In this document: piece after piece, positions 30,801 to 50,388 of the stretch
How positions within the stretch are numbered: the first letter of the stretch is position 1
Layout of the letters: every line of letters starts with the position of its first letter
Assembly (NCBI RefSeq): GCF_032854445.1
Contig: NC_088300.1
Span: 53,232,984-53,296,983 of the forward strand
Origin: Liolophura sinensis
Taxonomy: Eukaryota; Mollusca; Polyplacophora; Chitonida; Chitonidae
Length of the DNA stretch: 64,000 nt
Direction of reading: 5' to 3'
Notes under the pieces: generated by a model
What the model was told of the DNA's origin: nothing
Seen by the model: the letters and a program-made list of their open reading frames with translations, nothing else
Database searches by the model: none
Made by a program: the position numbers and the translations under genes

Positions 30801-31041
30801 CATATCGCTCTCAGTGCTATAATAATTTATATGTTGTTGTCGTAATTGTACTATTACGGTACAGTTACAGTAACGGCTAACGCCGGTTGTAAAAACACTG
30901 CATTCATTCCTGGTACCTACGGCTTTTACTCGAGGCCCTCAAGTTGTGCATACACACAGCCCGTGTAGAAACTAACTGGCGTTGCAGACAAATGACAGAT
31001 TTCAAAGTTCTACACACATCACGAAATATGGGGGTCGCCAT
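24829..31041 (-). CDS. MRPS18C: Mitochondrial small ribosomal subunit protein bS18m (MRPS18C), 5 exons
   Basis: One of the bS18-type proteins of the mitoribosome small subunit. Exons: 31041-30930, 28366-28179, 27822-27739, 25834-25708, 24923-24829. All phases agree and give 201 residues. Exon 1 encodes a presequence-like N-terminus rich in Arg, Ser and Leu with little acid, which fits mitochondrial import. Exon 2 is a poorly conserved acidic linker. Exons 3-5 hold the S18 core: [24 protein letters not shown], then [25 protein letters not shown], then [15 protein letters not shown]. Cysteines of the CVLC pair and the later GLC match family positions. It is longer than human MRPS18C (about 140 residues) because of the exon 2 linker. 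Intron 3 is filled by 27 upstream tandem copies of the acceptor and start of exon 4. The fit is unambiguous for exons 3-5; exon 1 rests on phase and composition. Confidence 0.95.
25368..25570 (+). repeat. tRNA-derived SINE, nearly complete
   Basis: In MRPS18C intron 4, antisense to the gene: 'ccaattcggtcgctgagagttcatgtccagctcatgctggcttcctctc', 'ctcagttttctgccatcataatgctggcc', 'aagtgaaatactcttgagtactgcgtaaaacatcaatcaaataaataaata'. Confidence 0.8.
25788..27615. repeat. 66-bp array of 28 copies made from the acceptor and 5' part of MRPS18C exon 4
   Basis: The anchor 'gaactgactca' recurs from 25811 to 27593 at exactly 66-bp spacing (27 intervals, 1782 bp) with no indel. On the gene strand each unit reads ...tctcattgtgttayag, then AACACCCAGCTCCTGAGTCAG..., i.e. 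a 3' splice acceptor followed by codons for [13 protein letters not shown][GD]RI. The copy at 25834 is the functional exon start; the other 27 lie upstream of it in intron 3. Units ending ttatag carry an in-frame TAG after VL. Units ending ttacag stay open into the next copy (66 bp is 22 codons). Confidence 0.97.
28577..28640 (-). repeat. SINE fragment (reverse orientation)
   Basis: 'tttatttatttgattgcaattttacacattactcaagaatatttcacctata' tail region of the common SINE in MRPS18C intron 1. Confidence 0.65.
30161..30603. mobile_element. Foldback element, copy 2
   Basis: In MRPS18C intron 1. The left arm agcccagaaacactccaattccttttcttatactgg and the right arm ccagtataagaaaaggagtttagggct are inverted copies of each other. 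Internal blocks ('gcaaatgaaagacaccaacctaaagatctgc', 'gataacaaagacaatc') match copy 1 at 6684-7217. More decayed than copy 1. Confidence 0.7.
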
Positions 31042-31141
31042 GCTGTCAAGGCAATGTACGCGATTACGGCGTGCTGGTTGATCAAAAACTCAAACCAATG
31101 CAAGGATTGAAAAGCAAGATTACTTCAACCTAATGTACTGC

Positions 31142-31365
31142 CGGGGGCCTCCGTGGCCGAGGGACTTAGCACGGCGCAATGACTCATAAGCCTCCCACCA
31201 ATACGGTTGTTGTGAGTTTAAGTCCAATTCACACTGGCTTCCTCTCTGGTCACACGTGGGAAGGTCTGGAAGCAACCTGCGGATGCCCGGTTTCCTTCCA
31301 CCATAATGCGGACTGCCGTCGTATAAGTGAAATATTCTTGACTGCGCCGTAAAATAAATAAATTG
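31142..31365 (+). repeat. Full-length tRNA-derived SINE with recognisable A and B boxes
   Basis: Starts 'ggggcctccgtggccgagggacttagcacgg', whose 'gtggccgagggacttagc' resembles a tRNA-Leu/Ser A box. The B-box-like 'gtgagtttaagtccaa' is near 31213. The body and tail match the other copies. This copy gives the 5' end of the family. It lies about 100 bp upstream of the MRPS18C start codon. Confidence 0.85.
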
Positions 31366-32544
31366 TACTGTAAGGTGTATGGAGCTAAAACCAAGACTTA
31401 ATCCGACAGTCATGAACTTCTCATACATTTGTACTTCTTTTCCAAATGGCGTTAACATAAACACGTCGAGTGATTTTTTTTTTTCAGTGGACGAGAGGAA
31501 TTACATTTCTATTTTATGAAAGCTTGTGATGAGTTTTCCGGCCTGAAACTTGATGAATTTATCCGCCATGTAAGAATGACAATATCTGTTTTTATGTCTA
31601 CATTGCTAGGTCTTCAGTATTGTGTTTTCATGTGGACGAGACAGTTTTTTAAACTTTAAACTGAAGTGTGTCATGTTGTTGGTTTTGTATCATGTGGCGC
31701 ATGTGTACACCAGTTTTCAGTATTATGTTAACTCATTGTAAATCTTAGCCACATGTAGGTCGCTACTCTCCGCCTGTCGTGAGGAGAGTACTAGGTGGCG
31801 TGTTCGGCTCTAGCTGCCTGGAATGGTACGTTTCTAACCTATTTGTTGCAGCCGATGTGACGGTTTCATCTTGGCTATACACGTTGCTGTCTGGTCATAT
31901 ATGTCTGCCTCAGTATAAGTAAAGTATTCTTGATAGTCGGGTGTTAAAATACCAATCAAACATATAGGCCTAAATATATAATTGTTGTTGATCGCTATCG
32001 CCGTTCTCTCTGAAGGAAGTGTACATAATAACGATATGCAAATCAACAGGGAATCCCACAAGAACACAATATTATTATAGGATTATGATAAGTATAATTT
32101 ATGACATAGTAAAATATATGACAAAGGGACAATGATTGAACATGTAGTTATGTTCATATTTAATGTTTTGAATTAATATTTTATTTTCAAAAGCATATGG
32201 CACAAATTATAAAGTATACTCATCACAAATGAAAGAAAACGATATACACATTGCACAGTTATGCTAACCTCCTGATGCATTCCTGAGTAATCTATCTACG
32301 TCGTAATCTCAAGTTATACTTCATGGCTGTTATACCAGCCACACTCGCGTGTATGGGGAAGGTGTGATTCACGTGGGACAGATAAGGAATGTGCAAAGAA
32401 AATGATAAATGCGATCAGTTTTTCTGAATCCCACCCGATCTTTGAACCTATTAATTAATTTATAGCCTTTTCGGAGAATTCGAACTACTAAGACTGTGGC
32501 CAGGTTGCCACATTATACTTCACTAAAATGTCAAGTAATAGTTT
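31366..32544. other. Intergenic between MRPS18C and POMK
   Basis: Should hold the MRPS18C promoter side and the POMK 3' UTR. A decayed sense-orientation SINE is visible at about 31838-31975 ('aagtattcttgatagtcgggtgttaaaataccaatcaaac'). No other gene or repeat is supported. Confidence 0.4.
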
Positions 32545-35157
32545 TTAAAGCCATGTGATGTACGAATCCATAATTTGTCGATACTTCTGTAGTACCTCAC
32601 TGGCAGTAGGACGGAACTGTGGGTGAAGCTCTTTACAACTCTGGTGAACTGTAAGAAGACGTAACCTTATTCCTCTTGAATCCTTAACGTCCTGTAAAAA
32701 GTAGTTACAAACGTCTGGGATTTTCCAAATATCTGTTTTTTCGTCGTAAGGAGGCATCCGTTCCTCATCAAATGTCTCATTTTCATACGGCCATGTTTGT
32801 TCCGGAGCTGCAAACTCACCAAACACTTCTCTCCTACCACATTTGACCAGCGTGCCATTTGAGCGGATCACTTCCGGCAAGGCGTCAAGATCATTGACCA
32901 CGAGATGAAGGTCGTCTGTTATCAAATATTGGTCTAACGTCTTCTGAAGATCATTCGTATCGCACATCACCCTGACGCCTAATGGGCTATTGTGAAGAAA
33001 ATGTATAATTTCTACATAGTTTATGCATAAATTAAACCTGGTCGCTACTTCTCTCTCAGAAGACGTTGCCGCATCTTTGAAGAAGTCTTGGAGGACAGAG
33101 TGGATGTTCCTTGCGGATTGGCGCTGATGGTATTCACTTAAGAAAGTGTTGTTACATCGGCCAACAGCCTGGACGACTAGTGGAGAGGGTTGAAAACCAG
33201 TGAGCATGCGCCAACCGTGATCAAAGTCAGACTGGTAGAGGTCGTCAGAAAGTTTGTTAGCCACTATATCGAAGTCCTTCCATCTTCCCTTGTATACCTA
33301 AATGAGGTGAGAAATACTGACACGCATTATCAAAAAAAATAACATCACTGTATTTTTTTAAACCTGAATTAACTCTTCTTGGGTCATGGTGCTAGGTGAC
33401 GTGTACGTTGCTACTTTTTAAGCATATGCATGAGCAGATAGAATAAAACACTAACTGAAGTAAACTGAAACGAGGCCGGATTTCACCATTACTACGTGTG
33501 GCCATATACCAATTATCACACTGTCGTAGCTGCTCTGCTTTTACTCTCTATGTTTCAGTCTTGTATACTGTATACCTGCATAAACCAGAATTCTGTCGCT
33601 GGATTATGCATCCCCGAGTCCTGGCCCTTTGCATTGTTTTAAAGGAGAAGAAAACTTAAATTACAAAAAAAATACCACTGAAAAGAGTATGCATTACCTC
33701 GCAGGTGCATGCCATAAAAAATTGTAATATGTACCTCAAGATGATAAATTATAAATAAAGTCAGCGCCAAAATCCGCTGTGGGCGAATCCATTTTGCCTA
33801 AGAACTAGTCCTGAAGTCTTCTGTGTTAGGAGGAGAATTTCCGTAGGAAACCGCTGAAATGCAGTTCGTATATTTCCCGCAGAACTATTCTTCCCAGAAG
33901 GTAGCGAACAATACAGTTCGTTTTCCACTTGACGAGCGGGAAACCGGAATGTTGGACGTAGCTTCCGAGCTTACACGCACAAGCGGGCAGTTTTAAAAAC
34001 TCTCGTTGGCTGAGAGGTAACACACCCCTAACATAAATTACAGGGTGTTAAAGATGGAGGTCGAGATGGACTCAACGATTTATGCCAGCTTTGTCGTTTT
34101 CAGACTTTACGTGTATGCCGAGGAAAAATCGCAAAATTATGCAGCAGGCACCACCAGATGCTCTTTTCAGCCCATTGTGTCATGTTTTTAAGTTTTCTTT
34201 TCCTTAAATGTGTGACACCATATGCCAATTATCACACTGTCGCCACTGCCTGCTTTTACTGTCTGTCCTCTAGTTCTTTATATTTCAGTAGCGCATATAG
34301 CCCATTCAAGAATATTTCATTCAATGGTGGTTATAGTTCATCGGTGGAAGAAAGTGGACAGAGCTTGGAGAAAAAAACATCGCATTTTGTCAGGTATGTA
34401 CATAACAAACTTGCTAAGTTAAAGCACGATAGCCGAACGGAGCGAAGGAGCTGCATGGACATTCCGTGTTATCAAAGTACTCATATCATCGAAATAAGCA
34501 GTCATCGGTACATCTGATTTCGATACATACATCTTACGATTTCATTTCAGTACCGCGACTTCTAACCGTTTACGTCCAGCTCCTGCTGGCTTCCTCTCCG
34601 GCCGTGCGTGGAAAGGCCTGTCAACGGCAATATGCGTGTGTTTCCACCGTGTTCTGCTCAGTTTCCTTCCACCATAATACTAGCCGCCGTCGTATAAGTG
34701 AAATACTCTTGGGTAAGGACTAAAACACCAATCAAATAAATAAATAAACCAAACTATACAGGTTTCCAACTCTTTTTAGCGTTGTTTCAAGAAACAAACA
34801 TCACCATACAAGCATCGAGAAACTAATAGCGGATAGTATATCAAAGATATATAATTAAGTCCGATTAACACTGACCTATTAAATTCTCACCTTTTTCACA
34901 AGGCCATGACCGATAATGTCCTCTTCGTCTATTTTAACGTCACTCCAATCTGTACACCTAAGCATCGCATGGCAGCTATGCATTCCCGCCAATCCAAACC
35001 ATCCGGACTTACACCGTGGTTTACATTTTATAACACCCTCTCCAGAGATCGTATCTTGCCAGCAAGTATCGTTTGTTTGATCATATGGAAACACGATGTA
35101 AGAAATAAACGCTATAGCAAGGGTCAGACCTGAAAATATGATCCCAGTCTGCAACAT
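32545..35157 (-). CDS. POMK: Protein O-mannose kinase (POMK/SGK196)
   Basis: POMK phosphorylates the 6-position of mannose in the O-mannosyl core M3 glycan of alpha-dystroglycan, in the ER lumen. Two exons, 35157-34891 and 33297-32545, join in phase for 339 residues (human 350). A short cytosolic N-terminus is followed by a signal anchor at about residues 4-26 (IIFSGLTLAIAFISYIVF). A cysteine-rich segment follows (KCKPRCKSGWFGLAGMHSC...LRCTDW), then the kinase fold. Family-specific blocks: HGLVKKVYKGRWKD, LSEYHQRQ, FLHNSPLGVRVMCDTNDLQKTLDQYL, VVNDLDALPEV, VKCGRREVFGEFAAPEQTWPY and PPYDEKTDIWKIPDVC. The first in-frame ATG after the upstream TAG was chosen; it places the anchor as in vertebrate POMK. 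The 1.6-kb intron has no obvious genes. Confidence 0.96.
34553..34748 (+). repeat. tRNA-derived SINE, 5'-truncated, in the POMK intron
   Basis: 'gtttacgtccagctcctgctggcttcctctccggccgtg', 'gttctgctcagtttccttccaccataatactagccgccgtcgtataagtgaaatactcttgggtaaggactaaaacaccaatcaaataaataaataaa'. Typical tail. Confidence 0.8.
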
Positions 35158-36296
35158 CTGCTTTTGTTTACGGAGTACTAGCAATACTATTTCACAAACG
35201 TACTACCACTTCACAAAACCCTGGATCTGTACAGCGATGCGGGTACGGAGCATTCTCTAATACCCAAGTGTAACAGGAAGACGGCACTGTACTGTTTTCG
35301 GTTATCTCCCCTGACTTGCATTGCGCTATTTGTTTCATGTGGCTTCGGAAGTAAACTCAAGTCACAAAATTTAACGAGTCGTAACCAGACGGGTGCCTTG
35401 GGTGTTTAATTTCCAGCCAAACAAAACACATTCAACTGTATGAATATTTTCGACCACTATGGCCCATGTTTACAGTGCTGATACGCAATGGCCCTACCTG
35501 GCCATAGGTTAATACAATCGACAAGACTTCAGTAGGCCTACACTTACAGGATGTGTGGTGGGTAGTCTTGTGTCATCTGCATGTCACTACAATAAATTTA
35601 TTAATTTAAATGGTGTTTTATGTTTTTTAATTATATGACGACAGTCAGCGTTATGGTGATGAGGATCCCGGCTAGAACTCACTGGGGGAAACCTAGTGTC
35701 ATAGTAAGGCAACATTGACAATAAATCGCCACTGGGAGCCATCTGCTTCAAGGATAAATGCGTGCTGATATTACCCAAATAATATTTAAATAATGTTCAG
35801 GCTTGCAAACAAATCAATCTTGAGCTAGCCGTATTTCATGAACCATGCAGTGGATCAGTATTACCAACCAATGAAGTCACAACCGTCCACATAAAGATAA
35901 ACATGGAAGGAATGTGAGGTTTAATTCATGAAATATGCATGTTTCAAGTAGTCTTTATAGATACATGTATAAAGAGTTGAAGGGTTAAATACTATGTCTG
36001 CATTTTGCCGTCATATTGCATGGAATACAATGATATAAACATGTCAAAATATCCGTAAAAATGTTGAAGGTAGCTTCAGATGCTGCTTCCGCCATTCGAC
36101 TCATCACTTCAGTTTTCAATTTCTTTGCATTTTCATTACCGGATATGATATCCATCTTAATATTTTTTCACGCTGATATCAACAGAATTAAAGTTCTCCA
36201 GAAAGTAAAGCGCAGCGGATCGCTTACCATTGGTATAGGCACACTGTTTTATGTTCTATAGTAATTTGTTATGTTTTTCAGTATGTAGCGGAGAAC
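35158..36296. other. Intergenic between POMK and the fucosyltransferase
   Basis: Upstream of POMK and downstream of the fucosyltransferase. A decayed reverse SINE is suggested at 35596-35700 ('aatggtgttttatg', 'agtcagcgttatggtgatg'). No coding sequence is supported. Confidence 0.4.
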
Positions 36297-38065
36297 CTAG
36301 TCAAGCCCAATCCATTCTGGAGGCATATAGTCGGACAAAACGAAACCTTTACTAAGAAGTGACCTCTCCGCGGTTTGGTGTTTATAATAGATGGTCATCC
36401 CACCAGCTAACCAACCCGCCCACCACCCAAACGACCCCACGCTCATGATCATGTGATTACACAGAGATAACACCGCCAGATCCTTTTCAGCAGAACGTGG
36501 GGATATAAAAACTGCACGATCATGTGGTATGAATGAACGAACCCATTCCTGATCTTCGGAACATACTATGAAAACCACTACTGGAAATTTCCTCAGAAAA
36601 ATATCCATGGCGCGTAAGAAGTAGTCCTGTGGTGCGGTTTTATACCCAGTGTTAACATATTCTTCCATCAGCATGTCACCTCTCCGTACGTGAATCCCAA
36701 CGAGCGTCTGTTCCGGAAATTTGTCAAAGCCTTGTTGTCTTACCGCGTCAGACAATGTGGATCTAGCTTCATCCAAGATGTGTTGCCTAAAGGCAAAATG
36801 GTGCCGAAGTTCTTGTTCGACATGTCGAAAATAACGCCATGATTGGTAAGAACCGGACAATATGGTGTTGACCCTGCTGTCAAAAGCAACGGATTCATTA
36901 TCAAAAGCTGCGTATCTTTTTCCACGGTGAACCAGATATCTTAGGCATTCCCGGTCGTCGATCAGTTTAGCGCCAAGCTCAAACGTTTGCAATTCAGGGT
37001 GATCCTTCTGAATGACAGGGACCATGTTCTTCTCTGTGGCAATGCCAAGAACTGCTGCGTATTGAAACATGCGATTTCCAAGTCGGGCGTTGTACAAGAA
37101 GCAGAGATTGGCTTGAGGTTTGTTTTTCTTGTAGAGAGTGTTGGCTTTAAATGCCTTATCTGTTTGGTTGTTGCTCTCGCTGTGTGTGAGTGATACCGCC
37201 ATTTTGTCACGTTTGTCGCCGTCTTCAAATGAACGACTTGTTGATTTCGGCACACGATGGAAATCATGTAAGTAATGCGCGAGACTGCAGAATACCAAAA
37301 CTCCTGAAAAACAAGGAACACTCTGGTTTTAAGTATGTTAATAAACCAAATCACTGCATCTGAAAGCATTATACATAGGTTGAATCATCAATGCTGAAGA
37401 TGTAGTATGATTTAATACAATAGAAAAATAGTTTTCAACAAATTACGGATTGTGACGATACTCCCAAGTACTGTATGTACTCCAAGTGAAGTTAATGGGA
37501 AAGGCAACAAATAATTTAGGGAACTGGCCTAAAACAGCCACGGCCATTGTTTTTGTGCTTGGCAACTTACGAGGCCATAAGATACACCATAGTTAAGGAA
37601 GCCGGATGCGGGCATGCTCTCTCCTCATACATAATAGGAAAGGGAAACTCGATATCGCATACTCGTTCCATTCTAAGATCGTTATTTTATCTGTATGCCA
37701 AGAAGACACAACACGAATCGCCTGACGTCATATCGGAAACAGGTGCCTTTTCGGGGTATAGCAAAAACTCGTGCCTGATTGATTAAATTGATAACATAGC
37801 AGCGTTTTCAATTTTCTTGATGTTCGTAGTTTAACTGACTTTAAATTACGATTTCTCGGTTGTATCGGATCACTAAAATATTCCGTAATGCTTTTTAATC
37901 TTTTGGTGGGGTATTTTATCAATACATGTCATATATACATTTGGTCTGGTGTTTTTTTTAAAACTATCGACAAACTAACAAACGTACAAGTTAGAAAATA
38001 TCTACTAGTACTTGCTTACCTATTCCTAACAAGAATATAGCACAACAACGTATTTTGATTGTCAT
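36297..38065 (-). CDS. GT11 galactoside alpha-1,2-fucosyltransferase
   Basis: Transfers L-fucose from GDP-fucose in alpha-1,2 linkage to galactose-terminated glycans, as a Golgi type II membrane enzyme (GT11, FUT1/FUT2-like). Exons 38065-38020 and 37303-36297 join in phase for 350 residues. The short first exon and the start of the second together make the signal anchor (IRCCAIFLLGIGVLVFCSLAHYL, residues about 5-27). A polar stem follows to about residue 80. The catalytic part has ARLGNRMFQYAAVLGIA, the GDP-fucose-binding motif I GIHVRRGD at about 218-225, and the C-terminal motif DLAVLSLCNHMIMSVGSFGWWAGWLAGG. The length matches the family. The ATG in exon 1 is chosen because it creates the anchor and an in-phase junction. 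Acceptor fine specificity cannot be read, and the family is often expanded in invertebrates, so no FUT number is given. Confidence 0.93.
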
Positions 38066-40187
38066 TACGGACGGGGGTTGCCTCGCCTGCCTGGTAGAAC
38101 GCGACTGGAACGAACAAAATTTATTGAAATAGTTAATAAAAAGTTAAGAAGATTATGGAAGAGCGGCACTTACAATTCAATTGAATGTGAAAAAGAGCAT
38201 GCATGAATTGTTTGTTTTTATGACTTTCGTGCTCATTTTGATTGTCCTTTAGGCCTAGAGTCTTGGGTTCAATTGTTAAATTAAACATGCGAGCAGTTCT
38301 AACAGGGTTAAGTATTTAGTATCGCGCGATATTTTCGGTTCAAAGAAGACTTACCTCCTAGATGTAGTTGCTCAAGCAGTTTATGAGGACTAGGACCTAT
38401 CGTCTTACACCGCGCATGTTCCCACAGATCATTTGTGCTCAAAAGCAGATCACGCGCTTAAGATAAGATATCGAGCACAATGTCATCGCTGCTTGGAATT
38501 GTTGATTTATTTAAAGTCCAATCAACCTCCCAAGAGCTAATTTTTCCTACACTGAACAAAATTAAAGATATACCTGTGTTGATATAAAATATCACCTGTG
38601 CGTTGAGTCAATAAATGTGCATAAAATACTTATAAATGCTTAAAAGCAGGGTAGGTATCGTTCAAGTCTGGCAAAAAGTAAAATCCATAAGGTTGTATCG
38701 ATCTTTGCTTTAGATCCGCCTGAATTTGTTCCCTATGTCATTTCAAATAATTTCTTTGTGAATAGCAAAGCCTGAATCCATTGAAGTATAAATTATTTGA
38801 ATCTACGACCTTATTTCTAATCATAGATATATAGTATAAAACCTTCGGTGTACTATAATGCATATGTGGAAACTTTTGTACATGTGTAAAAATCTTTTGC
38901 ACATTTGTACATTAAATATTTATTTGTACAAATATAAAAACGTTTTCTGCATTAAATTGAACGTATGTATAAATTACGTATGTTCAATAAACGTTTACTT
39001 TACATATGTGTAAAGGGACAGTACATATGTACCGGTATATCTTTTACACATGTGAAATTAGAGAATAAATATCGGAACAGCTTAATATACTGGCTATCCG
39101 TAAGGCAGGACAAAAATAACTGGAAAATTGTGATGGAATTATGGCACTATGTATTTTCCTGGGTGTCGAAATACCCCCCAAATCCCAAATTCCAGGTGAT
39201 GTGAAAATAAAGAAGCCGAATGCTGTGATGAGGTTTGCAAAGGTTGGACTGAAAAGTGGAGTGACAGCAATACGTGTATGCTTGATAATGAAGCTATCCA
39301 TTCCCCAGAAGTGAGAAAGTCTCTGTCCTCGAAACGTTTATATGGAAGCGATGTTCTTTTTATTTAACAGGTAGTTATCATTTCGATATCAGTCTGTGAA
39401 CTTCGCTCATTAATTACTCAGTAAAAGCACTGGTCATTGATTGGTATGTATGTATGTTTGCCTGGGGTTTTATGTTGCATTTAGCAATGTTCCAGTCGAG
39501 AAGTCATTAGATATGTGTAGCTTTATCTTCTTAATTGTGCCAGACCGAGTCCATGCCGCCAATTACATGCGGCCGACATTCACTAAAGTATCATACCTAA
39601 GACACCAGACATGTCACCCCACCCAGTCACATTATACTGACACCAGGCCAACCAGTCACGTTTCCTTCCTATAACCACTCTGTGAGCGCCATACAAGGCA
39701 GCAACAAGTACCATTTTTAAAGTATCTGGCAAAACCAGACCAGGTTTGATTCCAGGTAGAACGACTCAGAGGCGGAAGCTCTATCATTACGCCACTGATT
39801 GTTCAATCCTGTGTCGCTATGCTGCAGTCAGGGGCTATTTATGCCATTAATCCTCAGTCAGCCTCAGAAAATCTTTTCATGGAAACAGTTTCAAGGTCTA
39901 CTCTGTTTCAGAAAACCCACACTATAGCTCATTCTGACTGAAAACCAGAGGTTTGTTAGATGTCACATAGGGGGGAAACTTGTCAGTGTCGAGAAAGTCG
40001 TATGCACGCTGTTTATAAGCCACCCTTCCACCCAAACGGTGACAGAAACAAACAACAAGTTTTGTAATACTTTTAATCACGAGAAAAATCTGTACATGTT
40101 GCTGACGATTGATTAGTACCCGGCTGTCTGCTCTGGATGAAGTTTTCGGATGACTAGAGACTTGAGACCTGTGGAGAATAGAAAGGT

Positions 40188-40265
40188 TTATGTTTTAGTA
40201 CCACACTATGTTTTAGTACCGCAATTTGTTTTTGTACCGCACTATGTTTTAGTACCACACTGTGC
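40188..40265. repeat. 18-bp tandem repeat, about 4 copies
   Basis: 'ttttagtaccacactatg' repeated four times with point differences at 18-bp spacing. Confidence 0.85.
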
Positions 40266-40375
40266 ATATCTGTATTTCAAGCGAGGTAAAATAGTTAGAG
40301 AAATATTCCTGCTGAAAATCTTCTCTATATATAACAATTATAAAACGCAACTGTAGCCCAGTTTAATTTACTTCT

Positions 40376-40668
40376 TATAGTCTGAACTGTTTACTCATGT
40401 ATGCAGTATTCGGGATCATAGTCTGAACTATTTACTCATATATGCAGCATTCTGGGTCATAGTCTAAACTGTTTACTCATGTGTGCAGTATTCGGGATCA
40501 TAGCCTGAACTGTTTACTCATGTATGCAATATACGGGATCATAGTCTGAACTTTTTTCTCATGTATGCAGTATTCGGGATCATAGCCTGAACTGTTTACT
40601 CATGTATGCAGTATACGGGATCATAACCTGAACTGTTTACTTATGTGTGCAGTATTCGGGATCGTGGT
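40376..40668. repeat. 41-bp minisatellite, about 7 copies
   Basis: Unit 'tcatagtctgaactgtttactcatgtatgcagtattcggga'. Anchors at 40380, 40421 and 40462 show the 41-bp spacing. It ends about 200 bp past the cellulase stop codon. Confidence 0.9.
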
Positions 40669-40862
40669 AGTCTTACATGAAGTTCGTCTACCTTCTACGA
40701 ATATCACACATGCCACACGTGGAAAAGTTCTCCAGTAATTTGCCACAGGTAGATGGTTCACTTAATGGACATCGGTTTCCCTCCACCCACAAAATTTGTT
40801 GCCACTTTGAGAGTAAAAAAATTCTTGGATACGAAGTTAAAACAACGAAATACATCAAATCG

Positions 40863-48688
<7,826 letters not shown>

Positions 48689-48934
48689 CTGAAAACAAAT
48701 GGTGAACATCTACAGCTGTATTGTATGATTATTGGACTAAGTGATTGTTCTTGTTAGAGACCTACATGCACTCCTACAAAGTGGATCTAGATTAGCTGGT
48801 ACATTGTTTCCAACGGCATAGATGAGGTCTAAGCTACGGCGTAAATTACTTGCCAGCGACATATGAACACTACAAACTTGTAATTTTCACCAAATGGTAT
48901 CTAGAATCAGGATCCTTTGACTAATTCCACTTTA

Positions 48935-48993
48935 TTACGACTGTGCACACTGATCCAGATTCACGAAGAAGTTGAGCAAAAATAATTTTTGAG
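48935..48993 (+). repeat. Left imperfect terminal inverted repeat, about 58 bp
   Basis: TTACGACTGTGCACACTGATCCAGATTCACG... to ...TGAGCAAAAATAATTTTTG. It matches the reverse complement of 50389-50446 at TTAC, CCAGATTCA and a 19-bp exact block. Part of that block is near-palindromic, so only the flanking matches are strong evidence. Confidence 0.5.
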
Positions 48994-49320
48994 TGAATTG
49001 AGTTCAAATCCACATGAAAAGGATCTATAAGCATAAACATGACTGATTTTCTACATTTTACCTCAAAAACCGAAAATAACGAGTGATTTTAGTTGGCCAA
49101 CTGTAACAAAAACACTGATTTGTAACCAAACTGTTTATAAGTCACATCATAACACAAACTGAAAGTTGAGGAAAGAAAAGCATTGAATGTTGACACATTT
49201 CAAACTGCAAGGACCATTACGTGAACACGACTCATCTGCAAATTTCTCCTCTGGAACTGAAAAAGAGTAATATTTTCTCGAACAACAACAGAAATGCCCG
49301 AACTCGCTCCTGAACTACAA

Positions 49321-49893
49321 CTAACAAAACAGGAAACGATCCAAAGAAAGATCAAACGCCAAGTCCGCGACCAGAAAGACAACCACCACCACCACCCAGG
49401 GTCTACAGCTCCACCGATTGAGCCCGGAGGAGGGCCAGGACTCCTTCCTCAGAGTCATCTGAGCCGCGTACGCCAGCTGCTCGCCGGTGAATCCTTGGTC
49501 GAGGAGCTCGGACACGTTGCGGCGCCGGGTGGGGGAGGAAACGCGGGTGAAGGCAGCCGGCATCTGCGACGGTCGTCCGCGGCCATCCTTCGGATCGTCC
49601 TTCTCGGGAGCTGGAGGTGCCAGGATCGCCACTGGAACAGATACGAGAAGCCAGACTGCATGTTTTTCGAGCATCTTTGCGAAGATCCGTCGAACTCCTG
49701 GAGCATCCCAGCGTCGATGCATCCTCTTCCGGAGATCAAGGACGTCGTCCCGGATGACAGATCGGTCAGGCACACGTCCAGGAGGAACCGAGAGACACAG
49801 GAACTCAACACCAGCTTGCAACGCCTCGTCCGACATCAGGGAACCAGCTCCCAGCATCGCCTCCAGAAGCTCCCGACGGGTGGGGGACGTCAT
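49321..49893 (-). CDS. Unidentified intronless ORF, 190 codons, GC-rich
   Basis: The ORF runs from an ATG at 49893 to a TAG. It is clearly more GC-rich than its surroundings, and overlapping open frames exist on the other strand, so the choice of strand is tentative. The minus strand is favoured because TTTATAAG lies about 380 bp upstream (50279-50272) as a candidate TATA box. The product contains two related segments: SPTRRELLEAMLGAGSLM...LQAGV near the N-terminus and SSPTRRRNVSELLDQGFTGEQLAYAA near residue 120, suggesting an internal duplication. A hydrophobic run (VVVVVVFLVADLAF) near the C-terminus could be a tail anchor. No family is recognised. It lies between the inverted repeats 48935-48993 and 50389-50446 and could be cargo of a small transposable element, or a host gene. 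Confidence 0.4.
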   Translation of the reverse strand: MTSPTRRELLEAMLGAGSLMSDEALQAGVEFLCLSVPPGRVPDRSVIRDDVLDLRKRMHRRWDAPGVRRIFAKMLEKHAVWLLVSVPVAILAPPAPEKDDPKDGRGRPSQMPAAFTRVSSPTRRRNVSELLDQGFTGEQLAYAAQMTLRKESWPSSGLNRWSCRPWVVVVVVFLVADLAFDLSLDRFLFC

Positions 49894-50388
49894 CTCATGG
49901 AGTGGATTTGAAACGGGAAAATCCAATTTTCTCCTTAAGTAGCAAAAAGTAGCAAAACCTTTTCCAACCAAGTAAAGAGTGATGTCATAGGTATCAAATG
50001 ATGTGGGTTTGAGTTTGTACTTTGCTGTCCTTCTGTACGATTTGACCCGATGAACAAACAACAAGCGACTGCACGACCACATGTGAGTCAAACCAAGGTA
50101 ATTCTCCCAGTATTGGCTCAAAAGGGGAAACGATCACCTGGTTGGGCAGTTGCCATCCTTGGGTGACTGGAGGAACCACAAAAACTTGGAGACACGCACG
50201 TTCACTGGTGAGCACACGAGCACAACTTGTCACTTGCTGGGAAGCGGCACAAAGAGGAAAAAATAACCTCACTTATAAACGCGCACTGCTCCTGATCAGA
50301 GGGCTCGGGAACCAAACTAAAAGCATATCTCGGTTCCCCAGGGATAGAACAAAAGAAAAATACCCCTGAAATAATTAAAATCGAAAAT

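Larger units (their letters stand above)
38066..40862. other. Intergenic, about 2.8 kb, between the fucosyltransferase and the cellulase
   Basis: AT-rich and without a supportable gene. It contains two small tandem repeats (listed separately). A likely decayed interspersed repeat lies at 39470-39805; its 'accaggtttgattccaggtagaacgactcagaggc' resembles a tRNA-like B-box region. Confidence 0.4.

Noticed and set aside
39470-39805. Protein-coding exon around the 77-codon open frame
   Set aside because: Composition and the tRNA-like segment fit a decayed interspersed repeat better; no splice sites in phase.
49294-49942. Plus-strand open frames of 205 and 151 codons overlapping the unidentified minus-strand ORF
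   Set aside because: The GC-rich block is open in several frames. The minus frame has an ATG start, an upstream TATA-like box and internally similar segments, so only it was listed, with low confidence.
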